Below, piece after piece: positions 35,647 to 43,702 of a stretch of DNA of 64,000 nt. The notes under the pieces are model-generated. The model saw only the letters and a list, made by a program, of their open reading frames with translations. It searched no databases and was not told the DNA's origin. Position 1 is the stretch's first letter. The number at the start of each line of letters is the position of its first letter. This DNA is from an uncultured Bacteroidia bacterium. Its GTDB lineage: Bacteria; Bacteroidota; Bacteroidia; Bacteroidales; UBA932. The position numbers were made by a program, and so were the translations under genes. The stretch lies in NCBI GenBank assembly GCA_902798975.1, contig CADBYT010000004.1:62001-126000 (forward strand). Direction: 5' to 3'.

Positions 35647-35652
35647 AGGAGT

Positions 35653-37578
35653 CTATTTGATATCCAGTCCGAGGTCCACGACCAGGTTGCGGACTTCTTC
35701 ATTTTTGCTCATCAGGTCTTCTGCCTTCTCGGAGGGCAGGTAAATCTTCTTGCCCTGTTCTTCTTCGGGCACGACCGTCGGCTCGAGGCGGATGCGGCCG
35801 CAGTCGGTGAGGCGGGCGAATTTGCCCTCCAGATCGCGCAGGATGCGCTCTTCGATCCATTTCTTCTGGGCTTCGTTGGTCACGGTGAAGGAGACGACCT
35901 TGCGGCCGTCCTCTTCGCGGAAGCTGAGGTTGGCGTTGGACAGGGCGTTCGCGAGGCGCGGCTGGCTGGCGTACATCGCCGCCAGATCCTTCCATTTGCC
36001 CGCCAGCACACCGTCCTCCGGCAGTGCCTCCGGCTTCGCTTCCGCAGCCGAAGCAGCCCCCGCCGCCGGCATCACCTCCACCTCATCCTCGTCCATCAAC
36101 GCACTCAACGACAACGACGAAGCCTTCTTCGGTTTTCTCGTCTTTCCGGCTGCGGTGGAGCTACTGCCCCCCGAGGCTTCGCTTCGCTCATCCCCCCCAC
36201 TGCTTCGCAGCGGGTCCCCCCCGTTCACGAGACCACGGGCGGCCACGTCTTCGGGGGGCAGCACTCCACCGTCAGCCTTCGGAGACGCGCTGCCCGCGGG
36301 AATGGTTTCTGACTGCTTCGCAGCCTCCTCCTGCGGTGCGGAACTGGTAACTGCCTCCGGCGACCGTAGCCACCCTCGGCTTCGTGAGAGGGAGGGGCCC
36401 GCAGACGCAGTCTGTGGGAGGGGTCCGGCAACGCCGGACGTCGAAGGAGGCAGTTCGCCAGTCCGCGCAGGAGAGGCTGCAGGCTGATTGTTCAGGAACG
36501 CCAGCTTCATCAGGGCGAATTCGATGTGCAGGCGAGGGTTGGTGGCGGCGCGGTAGCCGGCCTCGCAGGCGGTGGTGACGCCGAGGGCGTCGTAGAGCCA
36601 TTTCACGCTGCAGCGTTCTCCCTGCTCCTTATAGCGGGCGCGCAGCGAATCCGGCAGATCCAGCAGGGCCTCCAGGCCACCCGTGCGGCTGACGAGCAGG
36701 TCGCGCAGATGGGCGCTCAGGGCGGCCACGAAATGCTGCGCATTGAAACCCTTCGAGAGAATCTCATCGAAGATCAGCAGCGCCGTGGCGTAATCGCCGG
36801 CCAGGCAGGCATCCACCAGGCGGAAGCTGAACTCGTAGTCCAGCACGCCCAGGTTGCGGATTACGTCCTCGTAATGGATATCCGTCCCGCAGAACGCGAC
36901 CGTCTGGTCGAAAAGCGTCAGCGCATCGCGCATCGCGCCGTCGGCCTTGTGGGCGATCACATGCAGGGACTCGTCGTCCACGGTAATCCCCTCCTTGCCC
37001 GCGATATCCCGCAGGTTGCGCACGATGTCGGCCACGCCGATGCGGTTGAAATCGTAGGTCTGGCAGCGGCTCAGGATGGTCGGCAGAATCTTGTGCTTCT
37101 CCGTGGTAGCCAGGATGAAGATGGCGTGTGCCGGCGGCTCCTCGAGAGTCTTGAGAAAAGCATTGAACGCCGACTGCGACAGCATGTGCACCTCATCGAT
37201 GATGTAGACCGAATAACGCCCCACCTGCGGCGGGATCTGCACCTGGTCCATCAGCGCCTTGATATCGTCCACGCCGTTGTTGGACGCGGCATCCAGTTCG
37301 TGGATGCAGTAGGAGCGGCCTTCGGCGAAGGAACGGCAGGAATCACACTCGCCGCAGGGCTCCAGGTCGGGACCCGGGTTCGAGCAGTTGATGGTCTTGG
37401 CGAAGATGCGCGCCGCGCTCGTCTTGCCCACGCCCCGGGGGCCGCAGAACAGGTAAGCGTGCGCAAGCTGCCCGCGCTGGATCGAGTTCTTGAGGGTCCG
37501 TGCGATGTTGTCCTGTCCGATCAGGGACTCGAAAGAGTCCGGACGGTATTTGCGTGCTGATACAACGTAGTCTGACAT
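35653..37578 (-). CDS. dnaX: DNA polymerase III subunit gamma/tau with repeat-derived linker
   Basis: The 641-residue protein has the clamp-loader ATPase: Walker A GPRGVGKTSAARIF (about 45-58), four zinc Cys around CGECDSC, DEVHMLSQSAFNAFLKTLEE and the sensor-2 region, then helical domain III to about 365. Residues about 370-500 form an unusual Pro/Ser/Gly-rich linker, much of it encoded by two inverted-repeat elements (36154-36270, 36349-36455). A tau-like C-terminal domain follows (about 535-641). It couples the polymerase to the clamp loader. A consensus promoter lies at 37585-37592, 6 nt before the start. Confidence 0.93.
   Translation of the reverse strand: MSDYVVSARKYRPDSFESLIGQDNIARTLKNSIQRGQLAHAYLFCGPRGVGKTSAARIFAKTINCSNPGPDLEPCGECDSCRSFAEGRSYCIHELDAASNNGVDDIKALMDQVQIPPQVGRYSVYIIDEVHMLSQSAFNAFLKTLEEPPAHAIFILATTEKHKILPTILSRCQTYDFNRIGVADIVRNLRDIAGKEGITVDDESLHVIAHKADGAMRDALTLFDQTVAFCGTDIHYEDVIRNLGVLDYEFSFRLVDACLAGDYATALLIFDEILSKGFNAQHFVAALSAHLRDLLVSRTGGLEALLDLPDSLRARYKEQGERCSVKWLYDALGVTTACEAGYRAATNPRLHIEFALMKLAFLNNQPAASPARTGELPPSTSGVAGPLPQTASAGPSLSRSRGWLRSPEAVTSSAPQEEAAKQSETIPAGSASPKADGGVLPPEDVAARGLVNGGDPLRSSGGDERSEASGGSSSTAAGKTRKPKKASSLSLSALMDEDEVEVMPAAGAASAAEAKPEALPEDGVLAGKWKDLAAMYASQPRLANALSNANLSFREEDGRKVVSFTVTNEAQKKWIEERILRDLEGKFARLTDCGRIRLEPTVVPEEEQGKKIYLPSEKAEDLMSKNEEVRNLVVDLGLDIK
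36154..36270. repeat. Inverted-repeat element in the dnaX linker (element 2)
   Basis: Ends GGTGGAG...TGCCCCCCGA (36154-about 36173) and TCGGGGGGCAG...CTCCACC (about 36251-36270) are near-perfect inverted repeats. The interior contains ACTGCTTCGCAGC (36199-36211), which recurs at 36312-36324, and other short palindromes. It is read in frame in dnaX as about residues 437-475 (GGVLPPEDV to SSST). Confidence 0.75.
36349..36455. repeat. Inverted-repeat element in the dnaX linker (element 1)
   Basis: AACTGCCTCC (36349-36358) and GGAGGCAGTT (36446-36455) are perfect terminal inverted repeats. Inside are hairpins GTCCGGC/GCCGGAC and CCCTC/GAGGG. It is read in frame as about residues 375-410 (ELPPSTSGV to RSPEAV). 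Confidence 0.75.
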
Positions 37579-37584
37579 AGTTTA

Positions 37585-37612
37585 CAAATGTAATGATTTT
37601 TGCTTAACTTTG
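37585..37612. promoter_or_regulatory. Divergent promoters between dnaX and a secreted-protein gene
   Basis: Minus-strand TACATTTG (37592-37585) serves dnaX (ATG 37578). Plus-strand TAACTTTG (37605-37612) serves the gene starting at 37618. Both -7 elements end 5-6 nt before their start codons. Confidence 0.65.
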
Positions 37613-37617
37613 GGCGC

Positions 37618-38391
37618 ATGAGAATCCGTTTGAGCCATCTTTTTCTGACGCTATTTCTCCTGGCCGCGGCGCTGCCGCTGTCCGGGCAGGGGAAGATGTA
37701 CACCCGCAAGATGCGGCTGGCGGATTTCCCCACCAGGACCACCAAGATCGTGCTGGAAGGGAACTCCTTCCTGGAGCTGGCGCTGCGCGAAGAAATTGCC
37801 GTCCACTGGCGCATCTCGCCCTATGAATTCTGTGACATGGAAGAATACGCGCAGATCCGCAACTCATCATCCTACTACTTTCTCACGCTCGCCCAGGAAG
37901 AAGGGCTCGCCTATCTGTGCCTCGACAAAGGCGGCAAACCGGACGAGAAAGACCAGCTCAAGAAGCCCTTCGAAGTGGTGCGGATGCCGATCGCCAGCGT
38001 GGACAACCCCACGGGACGCGAACTCGTGTTCATGGGCGCCTTTCTGGACATCATCCAGCGCTTCACCGAAGAGGCCATGGTTTCCGACAAAACGGCCTAC
38101 ACCGGCCTGGAATCCGCCAACTCCATCCACCTGCGCGGCCGCACGGTCTACCTCGACCCCAACGCCGCAGACGAAGCCTACCTGCGGGAAGAACCCGGCG
38201 CCCTGCTGGCCATCAGTATCGCCCCGGAAGAACCCGGCCCCAAGACCGTCTGCTACAAGATTCTCATCTCTGCCGACACGCACGAGCTCCTCTCCTACGA
38301 GCGCATCCGCTACAAAGAGCCCGCCGACGCCGGCTTCACCGACGCCGAAGCCCGCCGCTTCTCCCGCCGCGGCGCCACCGTCATCCGCTAG
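37618..38391 (+). CDS. Hypothetical secreted protein
   Basis: The 257-residue protein has a signal peptide (MRIRLSHLFLTLFLLAAALPLSGQ). I do not recognise the mature domain; MRLADFPTRTTKIVL and ISPYEFCDMEEYAQI are the least repetitive landmarks, and the pattern is mixed alpha/beta with no catalytic motif. The ATG at 37618 is preferred over an upstream in-frame TTG because that TTG precedes the -7 element. It is a single gene that converges on ntrC, with a long inverted repeat between them. Periplasmic or surface location inferred. Confidence 0.7.
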   Translation: MRIRLSHLFLTLFLLAAALPLSGQGKMYTRKMRLADFPTRTTKIVLEGNSFLELALREEIAVHWRISPYEFCDMEEYAQIRNSSSYYFLTLAQEEGLAYLCLDKGGKPDEKDQLKKPFEVVRMPIASVDNPTGRELVFMGAFLDIIQRFTEEAMVSDKTAYTGLESANSIHLRGRTVYLDPNAADEAYLREEPGALLAISIAPEEPGPKTVCYKILISADTHELLSYERIRYKEPADAGFTDAEARRFSRRGATVIR

Positions 38392-38514
38392 CCCGCGCCA
38401 TTCGCCGCCCATGCGTAAAGCGTCGCGGAGGGCGGAGCGGAAATTGGTTTTTCGGCAAACCTGTCCGAAAAATAATTTCCGGCCGCCCGCGAGGGGTGGC
38501 CGGTGAATGGCGGG
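38392..38514. repeat. Palindromic repeat, copy B, between convergent genes
   Basis: 38441-38478 is the exact reverse complement of the core of copy A (1144-1181). Its neighbours GGAGCGG and CCGGCCGC can extend the stem. Outer arms CCCGCGCCATTCGCCG (38392-38407) and CGGTGAATGGCGGG (38501-38514) pair with a small bulge, so nearly the whole gap forms one long imperfect hairpin. It may act as a terminator for both converging genes, though no U tract is present. Confidence 0.8.
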
Positions 38515-38520
38515 AGGATA

Positions 38521-39666
38521 TTACAGATTCACGTAGTTGCGGACGTCGTCTGCGGAGACGGGATCGCCGCCGAGGATGAGGAGGCGGTCGACGACGTTGT
38601 CCAGCTCGCGGATGTTGCCGGGCCAATGCTTCTGCTTCAACAGCTCCACCGCCTCAGGCGAGAACCTGCGGGGCGTGCCGCCCTCGGCGTATTTCTCCAG
38701 GAAGAAGTCGATCAGTCGCGGAATATCATCGCGGCGCTCGTCCAGCGACGGCACGCGCACCACGATCACGCTCAGGCGGTGATACAAATCCTCGCGGAAA
38801 TTACCCTTTTCGATTTCGGCCTGCAGATCCTTGTTCGTCGCGGCGATCACGCGGACGTCGACCTCGATATCCTTGTCGGAACCCACGCGGGAAAGCTTCC
38901 TCTCCTGCAGCACGCGCAACACCTTGGCCTGCGCGGCCAGCGACATGTCGCCGATCTCATCGAGGAAGAGCGTACCCCCGTCGGCCTGCTCGAACTTGCC
39001 CTTGTGCTGCTTGATGGCCGAAGTGAAAGAACCCTTCTCGTGCCCGAACAATTCGCTCTCGATCAGCTCGGACGGGATCGCGGCGCAGTTCACCTCCACG
39101 AACGGCATCGCGCTGCGCTTGCTCAGCTGGTGCAGGTTGCGCGCCACCAGCTCCTTGCCGGAGCCGTTCGGCCCGGTGATGAGCACGCGTGCGTCGGTGG
39201 GCGCCACCTTGGCGATCATGTCGCGGATGAGCTGCATCGGGGCGGACTCGCCGATCATGTCGGCGCCGTAGACCTTCTTCTTGAGGGCCTTGTTCTGCGT
39301 GGTCAGCGTCACACGCTCGGAAGCGTTCTTGATGGTGATCAGGATGCGGTTGAGATCGAGCGGTTTCTGTACGAAGTCGAAAGCGCCCTTCTTGATGCAC
39401 TCCACGGCCGTCTCGATGTCGGCATGGCCGGAAATCATCACGACGGCGGAGTCGAGCCCCATCGCCACCAGCTTGTCGAGCACCTCGACACCGTCCATGC
39501 CGGGCATCTTGATGTCGCAGAAGATCACGTCAAACTTCTCCTTCTCCACCAGGTCGAGTCCGGAAGCACCGTCCTCGGCGGTATCCACTTCATAGCCTTC
39601 GTCGGTGAGGATCTCCCCCAGCGAATTGCGGATCGCCCGCTCGTCGTCAATAATCAGAACTTTCAT
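38521..39666 (-). CDS. NtrC-like sigma-54 response regulator without a Fis HTH
   Basis: The 381-residue protein has a receiver domain (acidic pair D7-D8, phospho-Asp D51 in FCDIKMPG, K101) and a sigma-54 AAA+ domain: Walker A GPNGSGKE (165-172), GSFTSA at 212-217 where GAFTGA is expected, Walker B TLFLDEIGD (232-240) and the R-finger region. It ends just after the AAA+ lid (HWPGNIRELDNVVDRLLIL), with no Fis-type HTH. Such regulators may act without specific DNA binding or through partners. It follows metG by 27 bp. The NtrY-like kinase at 28200-31724 is a candidate partner. Confidence 0.88.
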   Translation of the reverse strand: MKVLIIDDERAIRNSLGEILTDEGYEVDTAEDGASGLDLVEKEKFDVIFCDIKMPGMDGVEVLDKLVAMGLDSAVVMISGHADIETAVECIKKGAFDFVQKPLDLNRILITIKNASERVTLTTQNKALKKKVYGADMIGESAPMQLIRDMIAKVAPTDARVLITGPNGSGKELVARNLHQLSKRSAMPFVEVNCAAIPSELIESELFGHEKGSFTSAIKQHKGKFEQADGGTLFLDEIGDMSLAAQAKVLRVLQERKLSRVGSDKDIEVDVRVIAATNKDLQAEIEKGNFREDLYHRLSVIVVRVPSLDERRDDIPRLIDFFLEKYAEGGTPRRFSPEAVELLKQKHWPGNIRELDNVVDRLLILGGDPVSADDVRNYVNL

Positions 39667-39693
39667 CTTGTTTCCTTTTTATGAGATCCCGGT

Positions 39694-41748
39694 TTAGCCG
39701 ATCTGGGCGCCGTTCGCCACGACCTCCTGCGGGGTAATGAAACGCATCGAGCCGTCGCCCTGCTTGGCCATCAGGATCATGCCCTTGCTCTCGATGCCGC
39801 GGATGGTGCGGGGCTGCAGATTCGCCAGGATGCAGATCTGCTTGCCGACCATGGCCTCGGGCGTATAATACTCGGCGATGCCGGACACGATGGTGCGGTG
39901 GTCGATGCCCGTGTCGATCGTGAGCTTGAGGAGCTTGTCGGTCTTGGGTACGCGCTCGGCTTCCAGCACCGTGGCGGTGCGGATGTCCATTTTTTCGAAA
40001 TCCTCGAACGTGCATTCCCCCTTCTGCGGAGCCACCTGCTTCGCGGCTTCGGCCTTGGCAGCCGCCTCACGCTCGGCGCGGATGCGGTCCAGGCGGTCCA
40101 GCTGCTTCTGGATGGCGTCATCCTCGATCTTGGCGAAGAGCAGCTCCGCCTCGCCGAGCTGATGGCCGGCGGGCAGGACCTGCGGACGGCCGAGGACCTC
40201 CCAGTCGAGGCCGGAACCGAGCATTTCCCGGAGCCGCTTCGCGGCGAACGGGGTGAAGGGCTCGAAGGCGATGGCGAGGTCCGCGCAAATCTGCAGGGAG
40301 ATGTTGAGAATGGTCGCGGTGCGGTCGAGGTCGGTCTTGGCGACCTTCCACGGCTCCGTGTCGGAAATGTACTTGTTGCCGACGCGGGCGATGCCCATTG
40401 CGTCCTTGAGCGCCTCGCGGAACTTGAAGCCTTCGATGTTCTTCTCCATGGAGGCCTTCAGCGCCGGGATCTCGGCGAGGACCTCCTTGTCGATGTCCTC
40501 CAGCGCGCCGCAGGCCGGCACCTTGCCGCCGAAATACTTGTGCGTCAGCACCATGGCGCGGTTGACGAAGTTGCCGAAGATGGCCACGAGCTCGCTGTTG
40601 TTGCGCTGCTGGAAGTCCTTCCAACTGAAGTCGTTGTCCTTGGTCTCGGGCGCGTTGGCCGTGAGCACGTAGCGGAGGACGTCCTCCTTGCCGGGGAAGT
40701 CCTGCAGGTACTCGTGGGCCCAGACCGCCCAGCCGCGCGAGGTCGAGATCTTGTCGCCCTCGAGATTCAGGAACTCGTTGGCAGGCACGTTGTCAGGAAG
40801 GATGAAACCGTCGCCGTAGGCCTTCAGCATCGCCGGGAAGACGATACAGTGGAAGACGATGTTGTCCTTGCCGATGAAGTGCACCAGGCGGGTGTCCGGC
40901 GACTTCCACCACTTCTCCCAGCTGTCAGGCAGCAGCTCCTGCGTATTGGAAATGTAGCCGATCGGGGCGTCGAACCAGACATAGAGCACCTTGCCCTCGG
41001 CTCCCTCCACGGGCACGGGCACGCCCCAGTCGAGGTCCCGCGTGACGGCACGCGGCTGCAGCCCGCCGTCCAGCCAGCTCTTGACCTGTCCGTAGACATT
41101 GGAGCGCCATTCCTGATGGCCCTCCAGGATCCACTCGCGCAGCCACTGCTCATAGTCCTGCAGCGGGAGATACCAGTGGGTGGTCTTCTTCTTGACGGGT
41201 TCGGCGCCGCTGAGCTTGCTCTTGGGGTTGATCAGTTCTTCGGGGCTGAGGGTGCTGCCGCACTTCTCGCACTGGTCGCCGTAGGCGCCTTCGCTGCCGC
41301 ACTTGGGGCAGGTGCCCACGATGTAGCGGTCCGCGAGGAACTGCTTCGCTTCCGGATCGTAGTACTGCTCGCTCTCTTTGGTGATGAACTTGCCCTCATC
41401 GTAGAGCTTGCGGAAGAAGCCGGAGGCGTTCTTCTCGTGCACCTTGGAGGAGGTGCGGCCGTAGATGTCGAAATGGATGCCCAGGCCCTCGAAGGAGTCC
41501 TTGATGATGCCGTGATAGCGGTCCACGATGTCCTGGGGCGTGCAACCCTGCTGGCGGGCCTTGATGGTGATGGGCACGCCGTGCTCGTCGGAGCCGCAGA
41601 CATACAGTACTTCCCGGCCGCGCATCCGCAGATAGCGCACATAGATGTCGGCGGGCACATAGACACCGGCCAGGTGGCCGATGTGGATAGGACCGTTGGC
41701 GTAAGGCAACGCACAGGTCACGAGGGTTCTCTTGAATTGTTTGTCCAT
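39694..41748 (-). CDS. metG: Methionyl-tRNA synthetase with C-terminal tRNA-binding domain
   Basis: The 684-residue class I enzyme has the HIGH motif in [12 protein letters not shown] (about 15-26), a zinc knuckle [18 protein letters not shown] (about 144-161), and the KMSKS-like KISTS in [11 protein letters not shown]. The anticodon-binding helical domain and an EMAP/Trbp111-like domain (about 575-684, [18 protein letters not shown]) follow. It charges initiator and elongator tRNA-Met. The start shares a base with the dnaG stop (TAATG), so it is coupled to that gene. Confidence 0.97.
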   Translation of the reverse strand: MDKQFKRTLVTCALPYANGPIHIGHLAGVYVPADIYVRYLRMRGREVLYVCGSDEHGVPITIKARQQGCTPQDIVDRYHGIIKDSFEGLGIHFDIYGRTSSKVHEKNASGFFRKLYDEGKFITKESEQYYDPEAKQFLADRYIVGTCPKCGSEGAYGDQCEKCGSTLSPEELINPKSKLSGAEPVKKKTTHWYLPLQDYEQWLREWILEGHQEWRSNVYGQVKSWLDGGLQPRAVTRDLDWGVPVPVEGAEGKVLYVWFDAPIGYISNTQELLPDSWEKWWKSPDTRLVHFIGKDNIVFHCIVFPAMLKAYGDGFILPDNVPANEFLNLEGDKISTSRGWAVWAHEYLQDFPGKEDVLRYVLTANAPETKDNDFSWKDFQQRNNSELVAIFGNFVNRAMVLTHKYFGGKVPACGALEDIDKEVLAEIPALKASMEKNIEGFKFREALKDAMGIARVGNKYISDTEPWKVAKTDLDRTATILNISLQICADLAIAFEPFTPFAAKRLREMLGSGLDWEVLGRPQVLPAGHQLGEAELLFAKIEDDAIQKQLDRLDRIRAEREAAAKAEAAKQVAPQKGECTFEDFEKMDIRTATVLEAERVPKTDKLLKLTIDTGIDHRTIVSGIAEYYTPEAMVGKQICILANLQPRTIRGIESKGMILMAKQGDGSMRFITPQEVVANGAQIG

Positions 41749-43702
41749 TATTTCGTGTTTTTTTCTCTTCCCATTCTCTGTTTGATCCGCCGCTGTGCGG
41801 ACTGGATCTTGACCATCTCCTGGAGGATGGCCGGCTCCTGCTCCGGCGATGCTTCCGGCAACTGCCGGCGGAGCTGTTCGTAGCGGTCCTGCATGCGACG
41901 CTCGGCATAGCCGAGAATGGCGCGCGGGACCTGGTTCACCAGCCAGGAGGCGGTGGTCGTCATCGCGTTTTCAAAGGCCTGCACGGTCAGGCGGTATTTG
42001 TCCGTGGAGAGCTGCGAGGTCACGTCCGCGACGCGGCGGTCCTCCGCATCCAGCAGGCGCTTGACGATGTCCTGCTGTCCGAAGCCCTCGTCGTACAGGG
42101 CGAAGTAGGCGTCAAAGACGGCGGCATAGGCGCTGTTGGCCATGCGCGTGCCGTCGCTGAACGCATCCCGGATGAAGTCCGCCACGCTGGGCTTGTCCAT
42201 CTCGTTGCCGCTGTAGTAGTCCGAGTCGGACTCGAAATCCAGCTCCTCGCAGCCGTAGCGCAGCAGGAAATACAGCAAATCCCGTTCCGAAGGACCCAGA
42301 AGGCGATTCTCTTCCTGCAATTGCTGCGGTGCGACCGGTTGCTCGGGCAGCGGCTGCGAGTCCGAGACGACGGTATCATACGCACTCGGCGGCATGCCGT
42401 TCTGCCGGCGGCGCTCCTCGCGCTCCGCCACTTTGAGGGCATCCTCCTGCAGCTTGCGGCGCGTCCTGGAGGATGGAGACCTCGATGCCGAACTGCATCG
42501 CCGTGGCTTCCGCGTAGGTCGAACGCTTGACGGCGTCGGGAATCTGCGCGATGGTGTCGGCGATATCGTTGATCAGGCCCGCCTTCTTGAGCGGATCGCC
42601 CGCCGCTTCGGCGAGCAGCAGATCCGTCTTGAAGACGATGAAATCCTTCTCGTTCTCCTTGATATATTCCCGGACCTCGTCGCGCGTATGCCTGCGCGAG
42701 AAGGAGTCGGGATCGTCGCCGTCCGGCAGCAGCACCACGCGGACGTTCATGCCCTCGGCGAGCACCATCGGGATGCCGCGCAGGGCGGCGTGGATGCCGG
42801 CGGAGTCGCCGTCGTACATGATGGTGATGTTCTCCGTGAACTTCTTGATCAGGCGCACCTGCTCCACCGTGAGGGAGGTGCCGCAGGAGGCCACGACGGT
42901 CCACGTTGCCCTCCACGAGGATGCAGCGGTCTTCACGCGCGATGTCCGCTTTCGCGAAATAGATACCCAGCAGATTGCGGCTCTTGATATAGATCTCCGT
43001 CTCGGGGGAATTCACGTACTTCGCGGGGTTGTCCGCCTTGAGGGTGCGGCCGCTGAACGCGATCACGCGCCCGCTCACGGAGTGGATCGGGAACATCACG
43101 CGCTCGCGGAACTTGTCGGCCAGGGAGCCGTCCTCGTTCTGCACCGCCAGGCCGGCGCCCAGCAGGTACTCGTCCTTGTAGCCGGCGGCGCGCGCGGCGT
43201 CCACCAGCGCGGTCCGGCCGGACGGCGCCCAGCCCAGGCCCCAGCGCTCGATGGTCTCGTCCTCGATGCCGCGGTTACGGTAATACTGATAGCCAACAGC
43301 CCGGCCTTCGCCGCCCTTCAGCTGTTCGGAGAAGAATTTGCGGGCGAATTCGGAGACCAGCAGCAGGCTCTCGCTGCGCTGCCGCCGGGCGATCTCCTCG
43401 GCGGACTCTTCCGCCTCAACGATCTCGATGTGGTACTTGCGGGCCAGGTAGCGCAGGGCCTCCACATAGGAGCAATGCTCCTGCTCCATCACGAAGCCCA
43501 CGGCCGTGCCGGCCTTGCCGCAGCCGAAGCATTTGTAGATGCCCTTGGAGGGCGTGACGTAGAAGGAAGGCGTCTTCTCATTGTGGAACGGGCAGCAGGC
43601 CACATAACTGGCCCCGCGGCGCTTCAGCGTCACATAATCACTCACCACATCCACGATCTGCGCGGTGTCCAGAATCAGATTGACGGTCTCCTGCGGTATC
43701 AC
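41748..43702 (-). pseudogene. dnaG: DNA primase gene with two apparent deletions
   Basis: Three frames together encode a primase. From 43702: zinc-binding CCPFHNEKTPSFYV and KCFGCGKAG, then the RNA polymerase domain up to ILVEGNVD (about 42899). There the frame shifts and continues as VVASCGTSLTVEQ, MYDGDSAG and LLPDGDDPDS; about 32-35 nt of the TOPRIM region appear missing. At about 42460, two nt of a GCGC run appear missing, and a third frame gives KLQEDALKVAEREERRRQNG to the end at 41748. DnaG makes replication primers and is essential, so these breaks are suspicious. The start overlaps recQ (ATGA) and the stop overlaps metG (TAATG). Confidence 0.85.

Noticed and set aside
36154..36455. 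Insertion sequence or transposon inside dnaX
   Set aside because: The elements are about 110 bp each, encode no transposase, and the host frame continues through them; they are repeats, not an IS.
35653..37578. Programmed frameshift in dnaX producing gamma
   Set aside because: I see no A-rich slippery run followed by a stem in the expected region; the frame is continuous to a tau-like end.
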